A stretch of 64,000 bases of DNA from JAJKIV01 sp036274195 (lineage in GTDB: Bacteria > Gemmatimonadota > Gemmatimonadetes > Gemmatimonadales > Gemmatimonadaceae): positions 1 to 64,000 of the forward strand of contig DASUGD010000326.1 of the NCBI GenBank assembly GCA_036274195.1. The letters are read 5' to 3'. Under the pieces are notes generated by a model. It did no database searches. It was given only the letters and a program-made list of their open reading frames with translations, and was not told the origin of the DNA. Made by a program: the position numbers and the translations under genes. How positions within the stretch are numbered: position 1 is the stretch's first letter; each line of letters begins with the position of its first letter. This document shows, in pieces, positions 1-8,815 of the stretch.

Positions 1-46
1 CTGCGGCGCTCCGCTCGGAATGACACGCTTCTTCCCGTTTCCCGTG

Positions 47-119
47 TCCCTCATCCCTCATCCCTCATCCCTCATCCCTCATCCCTCATCCCTCATCCCT
101 CATCCCTCATCCCTCATCC
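47..119. repeat. Heptamer tandem repeat (TCCCTCA)n
   Basis: About 10.4 head-to-tail perfect copies of the heptamer TCCCTCA are seen. The unit is not a multiple of three, so it is not a protein repeat. It lies at the 3' end of the hem operon, and the stop codon of the last gene (114-116, minus strand) is inside the array. Copy-number change here could extend or shorten that protein. The bases just before it (1-25) look like a dispersed intergenic sequence, but no second copy is in this window. Confidence 0.95.
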
Positions 120-590
120 AAACGCCCGTCCCGTCACCACCACATCATCGATCCGTAGCACGCGTCCGCCAGTGCGGCGCGGGGGTGGGCCGTCGCGCGG
201 CGGACCGGACGCCCGAACCCGCCGGTTGTGCGCGACGAGGACATCGATAGCGGCCTGCCGCTCGGCGGCATCATCCAGCGTGCGCGCGCGGCCGGCTATC
301 GCCACGGAACGCCACGCATCACTCGGGCCCACTTCGGTGACCACTATGTACACGCGCGAGTTGGCATCGAGCGCGCGCGTCTTCCTGCCCTCCGCGACGC
401 CGAGGTACAGCGTTCGTCCGTCGAAGCCGTAGAAGACCGGCACGGCATACGGCTCCCCATCGTCAACGACCGACACCACGCAGAGACGCTGTCGCTCGAG
501 CACCGCGCGACACTCGACATCGCTCAGCGGCACGATGGTCCGCGCCGGAGTCGTAGCGACAGCGGCGACGGACGGTTGCTCGTCAGGCAT
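114..590 (-). CDS. PPOX-family (pyridoxamine 5'-phosphate oxidase-like) flavin/heme-binding protein
   Basis: The 158-residue product reads as a split-barrel PPOX-fold protein. Family landmarks are the opening stretch on cysteine/valine strands (RLCVVSVVDDGEPYAVPV), then FYGFDGRTLYLGVAEGRKTRAL and a VTEVG strand, all typical of FMN- or heme-binding barrel proteins of the NimA/HugZ type. The start at 590 overlaps the hemL stop by eight bases, so translation is probably coupled; an upstream ATG at 623 lies deeper inside hemL and is less likely. Being last in a heme-biosynthesis operon suggests a tetrapyrrole- or flavin-linked role, but the substrate cannot be read from the sequence. The stop codon falls in the heptamer tandem repeat. 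Confidence 0.8.
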   Translation of the reverse strand: MPDEQPSVAAVATTPARTIVPLSDVECRAVLERQRLCVVSVVDDGEPYAVPVFYGFDGRTLYLGVAEGRKTRALDANSRVYIVVTEVGPSDAWRSVAIAGRARTLDDAAERQAAIDVLVAHNRRVRASGPPRDGPPPRRTGGRVLRIDDVVVTGRAFG

Positions 591-1917
591 CGCCGCTCGC
601 GCGCGACACGGCGTCGAAGGCACGCGCGAACGCGTCGATCGTCAGGCCGATCGTCTCGCCGTCATGCGCCGTAGACGTGAAGCACGCCTCGAACTGCGAC
701 GGCGCGATGTACACCCCTTCATTCAGAAGCGCGTGGAAGAGCCGCGCGAACAAGGCCGTGTCCGCCGTCTTTGCGGTCGCGTAATCGGTGACCGGCGTCG
801 GCGTGAGAAAGAATCCCCACATGCCGCCAACCGACGCAGCCTGCACGGGCACGCCGGCCGCTTCGCCTGCACGTTCGACACCGCGAGCCAGCGCTCGACT
901 CGCGTCGGCCAGCTGCTCGTATACGCCCGGCGCGTCCAGCTCGTGCACCGTCGCGAGGCCGGCAGCCATCGCGAGCGGATTGCCCGACAACGTGCCCGCC
1001 TGATAGACGGCGCCCGATGGAGCGAGCAGTCGCATGATGTCCGCGCGGCCACCGTACGCCGCGACCGGCAGTCCTCCACCAATCACCTTGCCAAGGCACG
1101 TCAGGTCGGGCGTTACGCCGTAGAGTGCCTGCGCGCCGCCGAGCGCCACGCGGAAGCCGGTCATGACCTCGTCGAGCACGAGCAGCGCGCCGTGTTCGGT
1201 CGTCAGGCGCCGCAGCTCGGCCAGGTAGCCCGCGGCAGGGAGCACGAGACCCATGTTACCGGCCACCGGCTCCAGCACCACCGCGGCGACCTCGCCGCGA
1301 TGCTCGACGAGCAGTCGCTCCACCGCGGCTGCATCGTTGAACGGCGCCACCAGCGTGTCGGCGACAGCACCCGGGGTGACCCCGGGACTATCGGGGAGCG
1401 CGAGCGTCGCCACGCCGGATCCCGCCTGGACGAGCAGCGCATCAGCGTGTCCGTGATAGCATCCTGCGAGCTTGATGAACTTTCGGCGGCCCGTGGCCGC
1501 GCGCGCCAGCCGGATGGCACTCATGACGGCCTCCGTGCCCGACGAGACGAAACGAACCATCTCGACCGCCGGCATGGCGAGCCTGATCCGCTCGGCGAGC
1601 AGTGTCTCGGCCTCGGTTGGCGCGCCGAACGACGTGCCTAACGCTGCGCGCCGCGACACCGCGTCGACGACCGCCGGATGTGCGTGCCCGAGCGCGAGCG
1701 CGCCCCACGACAGCACGTAGTCGATGTACTCGTTGCCATCGACGTCGGTCACGCGCGGGCCGGCGCCGCGCACGATGAACCGCGGCGTACCGCCCACGCT
1801 GCGGAATGCACGCACGGGGCTGTTGACGCCTCCCGGGATGACGCGGAGGGCGTCCTCGAAGGCCGCGGCCGACTTCGCGGTGTCGAGGCGCGCGGTGACG
1901 ACATTCGGTGGCGTCAT
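583..1917 (-). CDS. hemL: Glutamate-1-semialdehyde 2,1-aminomutase
   Basis: PLP-dependent enzyme converting glutamate-1-semialdehyde to 5-aminolevulinate, the second step of the C5 route that starts with HemA. The 444 residues match the family length. Landmarks are the N-terminal IPGGVNSPVRAF motif, VSSGTEAVMSAIRLAR, the YHGHAD motif, LVLDEVMTGFR, and CLGKVIGGGLP containing the predicted Schiff-base Lys277. The ATG at 1917 overlaps the hemB stop in an ATGA arrangement. One genome octamer (1636-1643) sits inside the gene as Ala-Leu-Gly with a TTA codon. No anomaly. Confidence 0.97.
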   Translation of the reverse strand: MTPPNVVTARLDTAKSAAAFEDALRVIPGGVNSPVRAFRSVGGTPRFIVRGAGPRVTDVDGNEYIDYVLSWGALALGHAHPAVVDAVSRRAALGTSFGAPTEAETLLAERIRLAMPAVEMVRFVSSGTEAVMSAIRLARAATGRRKFIKLAGCYHGHADALLVQAGSGVATLALPDSPGVTPGAVADTLVAPFNDAAAVERLLVEHRGEVAAVVLEPVAGNMGLVLPAAGYLAELRRLTTEHGALLVLDEVMTGFRVALGGAQALYGVTPDLTCLGKVIGGGLPVAAYGGRADIMRLLAPSGAVYQAGTLSGNPLAMAAGLATVHELDAPGVYEQLADASRALARGVERAGEAAGVPVQAASVGGMWGFFLTPTPVTDYATAKTADTALFARLFHALLNEGVYIAPSQFEACFTSTAHDGETIGLTIDAFARAFDAVSRASGDA

Positions 1918-2927
1918 ACCGCGATTCCGTCGTTCAGCCAGCGGGCGGCCGCCTTGGCGTAGTAGGTGATCACGAGATCGGCGCCGGCGCGGCGGATGCC
2001 CAGCAGGCTCTCCATAGCTGCCCGTGGCTCATCGATCCAGCCGCGCTCCGCCGCCGCCTTGAGCATCGCGTACTCGCCGCTCACCTGATACGCGGCAAGC
2101 GGGAGATCGGTCGTCTCGCGCACGCGGTGGATGATGTCGAGGTACGGGCCGGCCGGCTTCACCATGAGCATATCCGCACCTTCCCCCTCGTCCAGCTTCG
2201 CCTCGCGCAATGCCTCGCGCGCGTTAGGCGCCGCCATCTGATAGGCACGCCGGTCGCCGAATGCCGGGGCCGACTGCGCCGCGTCACGAAACGGACCGTA
2301 GAACGCCGAGGCGTACTTCACCGCGTACGCGAGAATGGCAACGTCGGCGTGCCCGGCATCGTCCAGCGCCGATCGGATCGCCGCGACCTGACCATCCATC
2401 ATCGCGCTCGGCGCCACAATATCCGCGCCGGCGTCCGCGTAGGCCACCGCCGCGCGAGCGAGAAGCGGGAGGGTGGCGTCGTTCGCGACCGCGTACCGAT
2501 CATCGAGCACGCCGCAGTGGCCATGGGAGGTGTACTCGCAGAGGCAGACGTCGGCGATGACGATGACGGCGGAATCGCGTCGCTTGATCTCCGCTATCGC
2601 GCGCGGCACGGGGCCGGCAGGGTCCCACGCGCCGGTTCCGCTCTCATCCTTGTCGTCGGGAATGCCGAACAACAGCACGGACCGAACGCCAACCTCGGCG
2701 AGATCGTCGACCTCGCCGTCGAGCCGGTCGACGGTGCGCTGCGCGTGGCCGGGCATGCTCGCGATCGGCCGCTCCGTGTCGGACCCGTCGCGGACGAACA
2801 GCGGGTGCACGAGCTGGGCCGCGCGGAGCGTCGTCTCGCCTAACGCGTCGCGGAGCGCGGCGGTCCGGCGGAGTCGTCGCGGCCTGCCGCGAGGCGTTTG
2901 GGCGCCGGCAACGGTGAGCGCTTCCAT
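1914..2927 (-). CDS. hemB: Delta-aminolevulinic acid dehydratase (porphobilinogen synthase)
   Basis: Condenses two 5-aminolevulinate molecules to porphobilinogen. The active-site lysines are visible in AYAVKYASAFYGPFRD (Lys204) and MLMVKPAGPYLD (Lys257). The cysteine-rich zinc-type motif DVCLCEYTSHGHCG (Cys128, 130, 138) suggests a Zn-dependent enzyme rather than the Asp-rich Mg type. An upstream in-frame ATG exists at 2978, but the ATG at 2927 is preferred: it lies four bases after the hemD stop and behind an AAGGGGGA ribosome-binding site, giving 337 residues. Two octamers occur in the gene, read as Pro-Asn and as Leu-Gly. Confidence 0.97.
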   Translation of the reverse strand: MEALTVAGAQTPRGRPRRLRRTAALRDALGETTLRAAQLVHPLFVRDGSDTERPIASMPGHAQRTVDRLDGEVDDLAEVGVRSVLLFGIPDDKDESGTGAWDPAGPVPRAIAEIKRRDSAVIVIADVCLCEYTSHGHCGVLDDRYAVANDATLPLLARAAVAYADAGADIVAPSAMMDGQVAAIRSALDDAGHADVAILAYAVKYASAFYGPFRDAAQSAPAFGDRRAYQMAAPNAREALREAKLDEGEGADMLMVKPAGPYLDIIHRVRETTDLPLAAYQVSGEYAMLKAAAERGWIDEPRAAMESLLGIRRAGADLVITYYAKAAARWLNDGIAV

Positions 2928-2931
2928 CGGA

Positions 2932-3765
2932 TCAGTTTCCCCCTTCGGTATCGACTTTGAACCACCGGGCCACCGCATCGATCAAATCGTCCTGGGTCGC
3001 ACCGTCGGCCACGATGACGGAGCGGAATCCGCACTCCCGCGCGGCGCGTGCCGTGACCGGGCCGAGGCAGGCAGCGACTGGCCACTGCTGATACCGTTGG
3101 CCGGCGCTTGCCGCGTCGTTCACGAGTGCGTCCGAGACGAAACGCACGGCCGACGCGCTGGCGAACAGCAACGCGTCGACGGCCGCCTCGCGGACGGCCG
3201 CAACGATGTCAGGAACTCCCGGCCCGGGCACCGTGCGGTACACGATGATCTCGTCGACGAACGCACCTCGCGCCCGGAGCGAGGCCGGCAGCATGTCATC
3301 CGCCAGGTTGCCGCGCGGCAGGAGGATGCGAGCGTTGTCGACGTCTGCGAGTTCATCGCCAAGCCCCTCGGCCGTGTTCACCGTCGGCACGAAATCCGGC
3401 GACCGGAGCGACGTGCGAGCCACGGCCGCGGTAGCTGGTCCAACGACGGCAAGCCGCCGGGTGCGCAGCTCGTCACGCGACACGCCGATGGCATCGGCTC
3501 GATCGACCAGCGTGCGCACGGCGTTGGCGCTCGTGAACACGAGCCAGTCGTAGGTGCCGACGCGGCGAAGCGCGGCATCCTGGATCGTCCACGACTCGGG
3601 GGCCACGAGCTCGATGGCCGGCGCGGTGACAGGGTCGCCGCCTAACGTGCGCACGTGCGCCTCGAAATCGCCGGACTGGGCGAGCGCCCGCGTGAGGACG
3701 ATGCGCCGGCCGCGGAGCGGGCGGTCCTGCACGACCCCGGACACGAGGACGGTCGGCCGAGTCAC
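2932..3765 (-). CDS. hemD: Uroporphyrinogen-III synthase
   Basis: Cyclises hydroxymethylbilane and inverts ring D to give uroporphyrinogen III. The family is weakly conserved, but GRRIVLTRALAQSG near the N terminus, DWLVFTSANAVRTL in the first domain, LLPRGN, and LLFASASAVRFV plus ACLGPVTARAAREC in the second domain are typical, and the place between hemC and hemB is diagnostic. GTG at 3765 is chosen as start because it overlaps the hemC stop (GTGA) and has CGGGAG six bases upstream; an ATG at 3786 lies inside hemC with no visible ribosome-binding site. Confidence 0.92.
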   Translation of the reverse strand: MTRPTVLVSGVVQDRPLRGRRIVLTRALAQSGDFEAHVRTLGGDPVTAPAIELVAPESWTIQDAALRRVGTYDWLVFTSANAVRTLVDRADAIGVSRDELRTRRLAVVGPATAAVARTSLRSPDFVPTVNTAEGLGDELADVDNARILLPRGNLADDMLPASLRARGAFVDEIIVYRTVPGPGVPDIVAAVREAAVDALLFASASAVRFVSDALVNDAASAGQRYQQWPVAACLGPVTARAARECGFRSVIVADGATQDDLIDAVARWFKVDTEGGN

Positions 3766-4697
3766 ACGACGCTCCCGCGCTCGCATTCGTCGACCAGCGC
3801 TCGCCCCCCGGTCGCGAGGAGCCGCGCCGCGAGCGACTCACCGAGCTCCGCGGCCTGGTCGGTTCGGCCCGTCACGTCGCCGCTGACCGAGCGTCCGTCC
3901 GGCGCGCCGATCATTGCCCGGAGTGTCAACGACTCGTCGTGGCCGACGGTCGCATAGGCGCCGACCGCCGCCGCGCAGCCGAGGCCGAGCTGTGCGAGGA
4001 ACGCCCGCTCCGCCGCGAGCGCCGCCGCGGTCGCCCTGTGCGCGAGCGGGCGGAAGAGCCGCTGCACCTCCGCGTCGCTCGCACGGACCTCGATCGCGAG
4101 CGCACCCTGACCAGGCGACGGGAGGAACGACTCGGCCGGCAGCCACTCTGTGACATGGCTCGTCAGGCCGAGCCGGATCAGGCCGGCCGCGGCGAGGACG
4201 ATGGCGTCGTAGTCGCCGGCTTCGAGCTTGCGAAGCCGGGTATCGACGTTGCCGCGGAGGTCGAGCGTGTGGATGTCGGGTCGCACCGCGTGGATCAGCG
4301 ACACGCGGCGGAGGCTGCTCGTGCCGACGCGTGCTCCCGGTGCCAGCTCGCGAAGGCTTCCGGTGCGCGACACGAGGACGTCGCGAGGGTCCGCGCGCTC
4401 GAGAAAGGCGGGGATCGCGAGGTCGTCGGGGACGCGAGTGGGGAGGTCCTTCGCGCTGTGCACCGCGAGATCGATCTCGCCGTCGCGAAGCGCGTTCTCG
4501 ATCGCGTCGACGAAGACACCGCGTCCGCCTATCGTGGCCAGCGGCACGTCGCGCATCACGTCACCGGTGGTCGTGATCCGCTGCACGCGTACCGCGAGCG
4601 TGGGGTGCTGCGCGCGGAGGGCCGCGACCACCGACTCGGTCTGCGTCATCGCGAGCGCGCTGCCGCGCGTGCCGACCGTGAACGTCCGCGAGCTCAT
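3762..4697 (-). CDS. hemC: Porphobilinogen deaminase (hydroxymethylbilane synthase)
   Basis: Polymerises four porphobilinogen units into hydroxymethylbilane. The 311-residue product starts MSSRTFTVGTRGSALAM, has AVHSAKDLPT with the catalytic aspartate, LDLRGNVDTRLRKL, LPSPGQGALAIE, and GLGCAAAVGAYA with the cysteine (Cys241) that anchors the dipyrromethane cofactor. The open frame extends upstream to 4976 inside hemH, but this start gives the family N terminus and lies five bases after the hemH stop. It overlaps hemD by four bases. Confidence 0.97.
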   Translation of the reverse strand: MSSRTFTVGTRGSALAMTQTESVVAALRAQHPTLAVRVQRITTTGDVMRDVPLATIGGRGVFVDAIENALRDGEIDLAVHSAKDLPTRVPDDLAIPAFLERADPRDVLVSRTGSLRELAPGARVGTSSLRRVSLIHAVRPDIHTLDLRGNVDTRLRKLEAGDYDAIVLAAAGLIRLGLTSHVTEWLPAESFLPSPGQGALAIEVRASDAEVQRLFRPLAHRATAAALAAERAFLAQLGLGCAAAVGAYATVGHDESLTLRAMIGAPDGRSVSGDVTGRTDQAAELGESLAARLLATGGRALVDECERGSVV

Positions 4698-4702
4698 GCG
4701 AC

Positions 4703-5662
4703 TCAGGCGAGTGCCGCGGCGCAGGGGGCGGGCATGGCCTGGCCCGCGCCAGCCACCAGACGATCGAGCACCGCGATGAGTTCCGGCGTCGCGTTCGGCA
4801 TGCGCGTCCGGCGGAGCGTCATGCCTAACGCCGCCGCCTTGTCGGCCGCTTCGTGGTCGATGTCGTACAGCACCTCGAGATGGTCGCAGACGAACCCGAT
4901 CGGCACCGACAGGACATTGCGGACGCCCTCGGCGTGCAGCGTCTCGAGGTAGTCCACGATGTCCGGCCCGAGCCACGGCTCCCCCGTGTGACCCGCGCTC
5001 TGCCAGGCGAAGCGCCAGCTGAGGAGCCCGAGCTCGCGCGCGACCGCTTCAGAGCTCGCGAGCAACTGGGCCTCGTACGGATCGTCCCAGCTCCTGATGC
5101 GCACTGGCAGGCTATGGGCGCTGAAGACGACGCACGTCTCGTTGCGGTCGCGCTCGGAAAACTCCGCGAGTCCCTCCCGAACGCGGCCGGCAATGAGCGC
5201 AACGAATTCGGGCTCCAGATGCCAGCTTTCGACGAACGTGAGGTCCATCGGCGCATCGAGCTTCGCAATCGCGTCCTCGACGTACTGTCGGTAGCCGCCG
5301 ACGCTCATGCGCGAGTAGTGCGGCGCGAGCACGATCGCGACGACACGGCGCGCGCCGTCTGCCGCCATGCGCGGGATGACGTCGCCGATGAACGGGTGCC
5401 AGTGCTTCATGGCGCCGTAGGTCCGGTACGCGCCGGGAGCACGCGCGTCGAGCGCGGCCTGGAGCGCGACGGCGGTGTCGGTCGTGATGGCGCGCAGCGG
5501 TGTCTTGCCGCCAATCAGCTCGTAGCGACGGCGCAGGTCGGCCACCGCCTCGGGCGACGGCGCGCGGCCGCCGCGGATGTGCCGGAAGTACGGCTCGACG
5601 TCGTCGGGCGTGTCAGGGCTGCCGTAGGCAAGCAGCAGGATGCCCGTCGGTGTGGTGGACAT
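4703..5662 (-). CDS. hemH: Ferrochelatase (protoporphyrin/coproporphyrin)
   Basis: Inserts ferrous iron into the porphyrin macrocycle. The 319-residue product has LLLAYGSPDTPDDVEPYFRHI at the N terminus, APHYSRMSVGGY, the catalytic histidine motif FSAHSLP (His183) and the C-terminal PIGFVCDHLEVLYDID acidic loop. The product length and the presence of a HemQ-type gene in the same operon leave open whether the substrate is coproporphyrin III or protoporphyrin IX; no porphyrinogen oxidase is present here to decide. The gene sits between hemE and hemC with a six-base gap to hemE. Confidence 0.95.
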   Translation of the reverse strand: MSTTPTGILLLAYGSPDTPDDVEPYFRHIRGGRAPSPEAVADLRRRYELIGGKTPLRAITTDTAVALQAALDARAPGAYRTYGAMKHWHPFIGDVIPRMAADGARRVVAIVLAPHYSRMSVGGYRQYVEDAIAKLDAPMDLTFVESWHLEPEFVALIAGRVREGLAEFSERDRNETCVVFSAHSLPVRIRSWDDPYEAQLLASSEAVARELGLLSWRFAWQSAGHTGEPWLGPDIVDYLETLHAEGVRNVLSVPIGFVCDHLEVLYDIDHEAADKAAALGMTLRRTRMPNATPELIAVLDRLVAGAGQAMPAPCAAALA

Positions 5663-5668
5663 GCGTCG

Positions 5669-6739
5669 TTAGGCGTGGATGGCGGCCGGCCGGTGCTGCT
5701 CGTGGAGCCGTGCGCTCTCGTGGCGCACGAGGTTGGCCAGGCGGACGGCGTTGTCGAGTGGCGTCCCGGGCAGGAACCCGTGACCCAGGTTGAAGATGTG
5801 GCCCCGGCGCCCGTTGGCACGCTGGAGCACGTCGAGCGCTTTCGCCCGGAGCACATCAGGCGGCGCGAAGAGCGCCACCGGGTCGAGATTGCCCTGCACG
5901 GCGAGATCGTAGCCGATCCGCGACCAGCCCTCGTCGAGCGGCACGCGCCAGTCGAGGCCGATGACACTGGCGCCGTCCGTCGCCATCGCCCCGAGCAGGG
6001 TCGACGTCATGACGCCGAAATGGATCATCGGCACGCCGGCGGAGCCTAACGACGTGAAGATCCGGCGCATGTAGGGCTGCACGAACTGCGCGTAGTCGTC
6101 CGGGCTGAGCGCACCCACCCAGCTGTCGAACAGCTGCACGGCGTCGACGCCGGCCCCAATCTGGGCGCGCAGGTACGCGACGGTCAGCTCGGCCAGCCGA
6201 TCCATCAGCAAGCGCCAGGTCGCCGGCGCACCGTACATGAGCGACTTCGTGCGCACGAAGTCTCGCGACGGACGCCCCTCCACGAGGTACGCGGCGAGCG
6301 TGAACGGCGCGCCGGCAAAGCCAATGAGCGCCTGCGTAGGGTCGAGCTCACGCCGCACGAGGCGCAGCGTCTCGAGGACGTAGGGAACATCCTGGTGCGG
6401 CTGGAGCGCGCGAATGGCGCGCACGCCGGCCTCGTCACGGATCGGGTGCTCGATGACGGGACCGACGCCCTCCACGATGTCCAGGGCGACCCCCGCGCCA
6501 ACGAGGGGCGTCATGATGTCGGCGAACAGGATGGCTGCGTCGAGCGGCATGCGGCGAAGCGGCTGCAGCGTCACCTCGGCGGCGACGTCCGGACGCTGCG
6601 AGATCTCGATCAGCGTCAGGCGCTCGCGGATCGCCCGGTACTCGGGCAGGATGCGCCCCGCCTGACGCATGAACCACAACGGAGTCCGTTCGACGGGCTC
6701 TCGCCGGGCCGCCTGGACGAGCAGGGGAGCACGTGGCAT
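5669..6739 (-). CDS. hemE: Uroporphyrinogen decarboxylase
   Basis: Removes four acetate carboxylates from uroporphyrinogen III to give coproporphyrinogen III. Seen motifs are TPLWFMRQAGRILPEYR, ILFADIMTPL, GFAGAPFTLAAYLVEG, LFDSWVGALSP, HFGVMTSTLL, GLDWRVPLDEG, VQGNLDPVALF and FNLGHGFLPGTP, covering the family from end to end in 356 residues. The ATG at 6739 gives the usual N terminus and lies seven bases after the hemQ stop; the frame is open up to 6769. The TAA stop is supplied by an intergenic genome octamer (5667-5674). Confidence 0.97.
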   Translation of the reverse strand: MPRAPLLVQAARREPVERTPLWFMRQAGRILPEYRAIRERLTLIEISQRPDVAAEVTLQPLRRMPLDAAILFADIMTPLVGAGVALDIVEGVGPVIEHPIRDEAGVRAIRALQPHQDVPYVLETLRLVRRELDPTQALIGFAGAPFTLAAYLVEGRPSRDFVRTKSLMYGAPATWRLLMDRLAELTVAYLRAQIGAGVDAVQLFDSWVGALSPDDYAQFVQPYMRRIFTSLGSAGVPMIHFGVMTSTLLGAMATDGASVIGLDWRVPLDEGWSRIGYDLAVQGNLDPVALFAPPDVLRAKALDVLQRANGRRGHIFNLGHGFLPGTPLDNAVRLANLVRHESARLHEQHRPAAIHA

Positions 6740-6746
6740 GACGTCG

Positions 6747-7493
6747 CTACCCGAGCAACGCAAGTGCATCCCGCAGTGGGCGGTGCACCGCCGTGAAAAT
6801 CGGCGTGTCTCGCAGCGTGTAGCGCCGCGCCTCGGTCGACCGCAGCGCGATCACGAGATCCTGATGACGCTCGAGCGAATCGGTCTCGTAGGCGACGATG
6901 AACTCCTGGTCATCGAGCCCCGTCGTATACAGCAGCACCTGGCGCACATCACCGAAGTCGTGCCCGATGCGCATGTGCTCGTTCATCATGCCCTGCCGCG
7001 CGTCGCGGCTCATCAGGTACCACTCGATCGTCTTGGAGAACGGGTAGACCACCAGATACTGAAGCCGGGTGGTCTCGTCGACGGCCTGCTCCTGCGTCGT
7101 CCGGCGCTTCGTATAGATCGAGGGCCGAGTGAGTCCCCAGAGCGAGTGCGCGATCTCGCAGTACTTGCCCAGTCCCGTCGCGAGCAGGGCGCCGAGCGTG
7201 TCCTGGACCGTGACCGCGTTGGCGGTCTTCCACCAGAGCATGAGCTGAGCGTCCGCCTTGAGGCCTAACGTGCTGTACGCGTGCGTGGTGATGCCAGGCG
7301 CCGCCTCGGCAACGACCTGCTCGAACTCCGCGCGTCCGCGCGCCTGCGTGGTTGCGTCGAGGCGCCGCCACGCGGAATCCACCTTGAGAAACAGGTACTG
7401 CACGAACTGGGAGGCGACCGGCGCCACCTCGTCGACGCGCGGTTCGGGAGACGCAGCAGCGGTCGCGGCAGGTCCGGGAATAACGGCAGTCAT
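6747..7493 (-). CDS. hemQ: HemQ-type coproheme decarboxylase (chlorite dismutase-like family)
   Basis: The 248-residue product belongs to the chlorite dismutase-like heme proteins and resembles the Firmicutes/Actinobacteria HemQ group, which oxidatively decarboxylates coproheme to heme b. Evidence is YPFSKTIEWYLMS, the NEHMRIGHDFGDV segment that contains candidate heme-ligand histidines, and the hallmark TTGLDDQEFIVAYETD. The ATG at 7493 overlaps the hemA stop as ATGA, so translation is coupled. About 30 N-terminal residues are low complexity (Ala/Pro rich). The operon context strongly favours HemQ over true chlorite dismutase. Confidence 0.88.
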   Translation of the reverse strand: MTAVIPGPAATAAASPEPRVDEVAPVASQFVQYLFLKVDSAWRRLDATTQARGRAEFEQVVAEAAPGITTHAYSTLGLKADAQLMLWWKTANAVTVQDTLGALLATGLGKYCEIAHSLWGLTRPSIYTKRRTTQEQAVDETTRLQYLVVYPFSKTIEWYLMSRDARQGMMNEHMRIGHDFGDVRQVLLYTTGLDDQEFIVAYETDSLERHQDLVIALRSTEARRYTLRDTPIFTAVHRPLRDALALLG

Positions 7494-8815
7494 GCGACGT
7501 TGGACTCCTGAGAATTGTTCTGCTCGACGACGCCGTTGGCGCGCTCGCACACCGCAGAGGGGAAGTCGACGGCGGGTCCGAGCGCGAACAATCGTTCGAC
7601 GACGACCGCCATGTTGACGCCTTCCGGGTCGCGCTTGAGCGCGAGCGTTGGTTCGTGCAGCAGCTTGGCCACCATCCGCGTCGCGAGGTCGCGAACGACA
7701 GCACGAGCCGGGCCGTCGAGATTTGGCAGTCGCGCCAGCGCGCGTGCGAGCTCTGCCTCACGAATGGCGTTGGCGCGATTGTGCAGCTGGGCGATGGTCG
7801 ATGCCACACCGCGCCCGCGCCACCACTCCATGAAGCGCTCGGCCTCCTGTTCCACGATCGACTCGGCCTGAACGAGGTCGCGCGCCCGACCGGCGCGGCG
7901 CAGTGAGGTCTCGACGCCAACCCGCTCGAGGTCGATCAGCACGACGCCCGGAATTGCCGTAACGGCGGGGTCGATGTCGCGCGGGAGACCGAGATCGACG
8001 CACACGAGTGGGGCTGGGCGATCGCGACGAGCGTTCGACAGCAGCGTGGCATCGACGACCGGCGTGCGCGAGCCGGTGCATCCGAGCACGACGTCCGCGG
8101 CAGCGAGTGCTTCCGAGAGATGCTCCCACGGGCGCGCGACTGCGTCGTGGGTCGCTGCGATCTCGACCGCGCGCTCGAAGGTGCGGCTCAGCACCGTGAC
8201 GCGAACGTTCGGGATGGACGCGAGATGGGCGACCGCCGACTTTGCCGTCTCGCCGGCACCGAGAACGACCGCGTTCGCGCCATCCAGTCCGCCACTATCC
8301 CGCACGGCGAGCCGCATCGCCACGGACGCCACCGACTCGGCATCACCTAACGATGTCGTTGCACGCACCCGCTTCCCGCACGCCAGGGCCGAGTCGCCGA
8401 GTCGGTCGAGGACGGGCCCGAGCGCACTGGCCTGGCGGGCGGCGAGCAGCGCACGGCGAACCTGGCCGAGTATTTCGCTCTCGCCCAGGACCATGGAGTC
8501 GAGCCCGGCGGCGACGCGAAGCAGGTGGCGCACCGCGGCCTGGTGGCCGTACGCGTAGGTGGCGTCGCGCACGGCGCGGAGTGAAAGCCCGGCCCGGGTG
8601 GCGAGGAATTGCCGGAGCAGCTCTGCCCCCGACGACTCGTGGCCGCACACGGCGTAGAGCTCGACACGGTTGCACGTGGACAGCACGAGCACTTCGCCCA
8701 CGTTCTCGCGGAGCTCGGCGAGCGCCAGGGGGAGTGAGTCGGCCGGAATGGTCAGCCCTTCACGTAGGCTGACCGAGGCAGTGTGATGACTGGTTCCTAC
8801 GACGACGAGCTGCAC
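7490..8815 (-). CDS. hemA: Glutamyl-tRNA reductase
   Basis: First enzyme of the C5 pathway, reducing glutamyl-tRNA(Glu) to glutamate-1-semialdehyde. The 441 residues include GTSHHTASVSLREG, the catalytic cysteine motif STCNRVELYA (Cys48), GLDSMVLGESEILGQVR, the NADPH-binding VVLGAGETAK and the C-terminal dimerisation segment around MVAKLLHEPTLALK. It is the first gene of the operon, so the promoter should lie in 8816-9000; no clear -35/-10 pair could be assigned by eye. Confidence 0.97.
   Translation of the reverse strand: MQLVVVGTSHHTASVSLREGLTIPADSLPLALAELRENVGEVLVLSTCNRVELYAVCGHESSGAELLRQFLATRAGLSLRAVRDATYAYGHQAAVRHLLRVAAGLDSMVLGESEILGQVRRALLAARQASALGPVLDRLGDSALACGKRVRATTSLGDAESVASVAMRLAVRDSGGLDGANAVVLGAGETAKSAVAHLASIPNVRVTVLSRTFERAVEIAATHDAVARPWEHLSEALAAADVVLGCTGSRTPVVDATLLSNARRDRPAPLVCVDLGLPRDIDPAVTAIPGVVLIDLERVGVETSLRRAGRARDLVQAESIVEQEAERFMEWWRGRGVASTIAQLHNRANAIREAELARALARLPNLDGPARAVVRDLATRMVAKLLHEPTLALKRDPEGVNMAVVVERLFALGPAVDFPSAVCERANGVVEQNNSQESNVA

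Noticed and set aside
47..119. CRISPR-like repeats
   Set aside because: The heptamer array has no spacers.
535..1641. Long plus-strand ORF opposite hemL and similar frames across the hem operon
   Set aside because: Antisense to conserved enzymes, with Arg/Ala-rich low-complexity translations; GC-rich DNA gives such shadows.
2222..2845. Pairs of octamers inside genes as attC sites
   Set aside because: Neighbouring copies in genes are hundreds of bases apart and lack L boxes, so only sites with paired L boxes or short hairpins were called attC-like.
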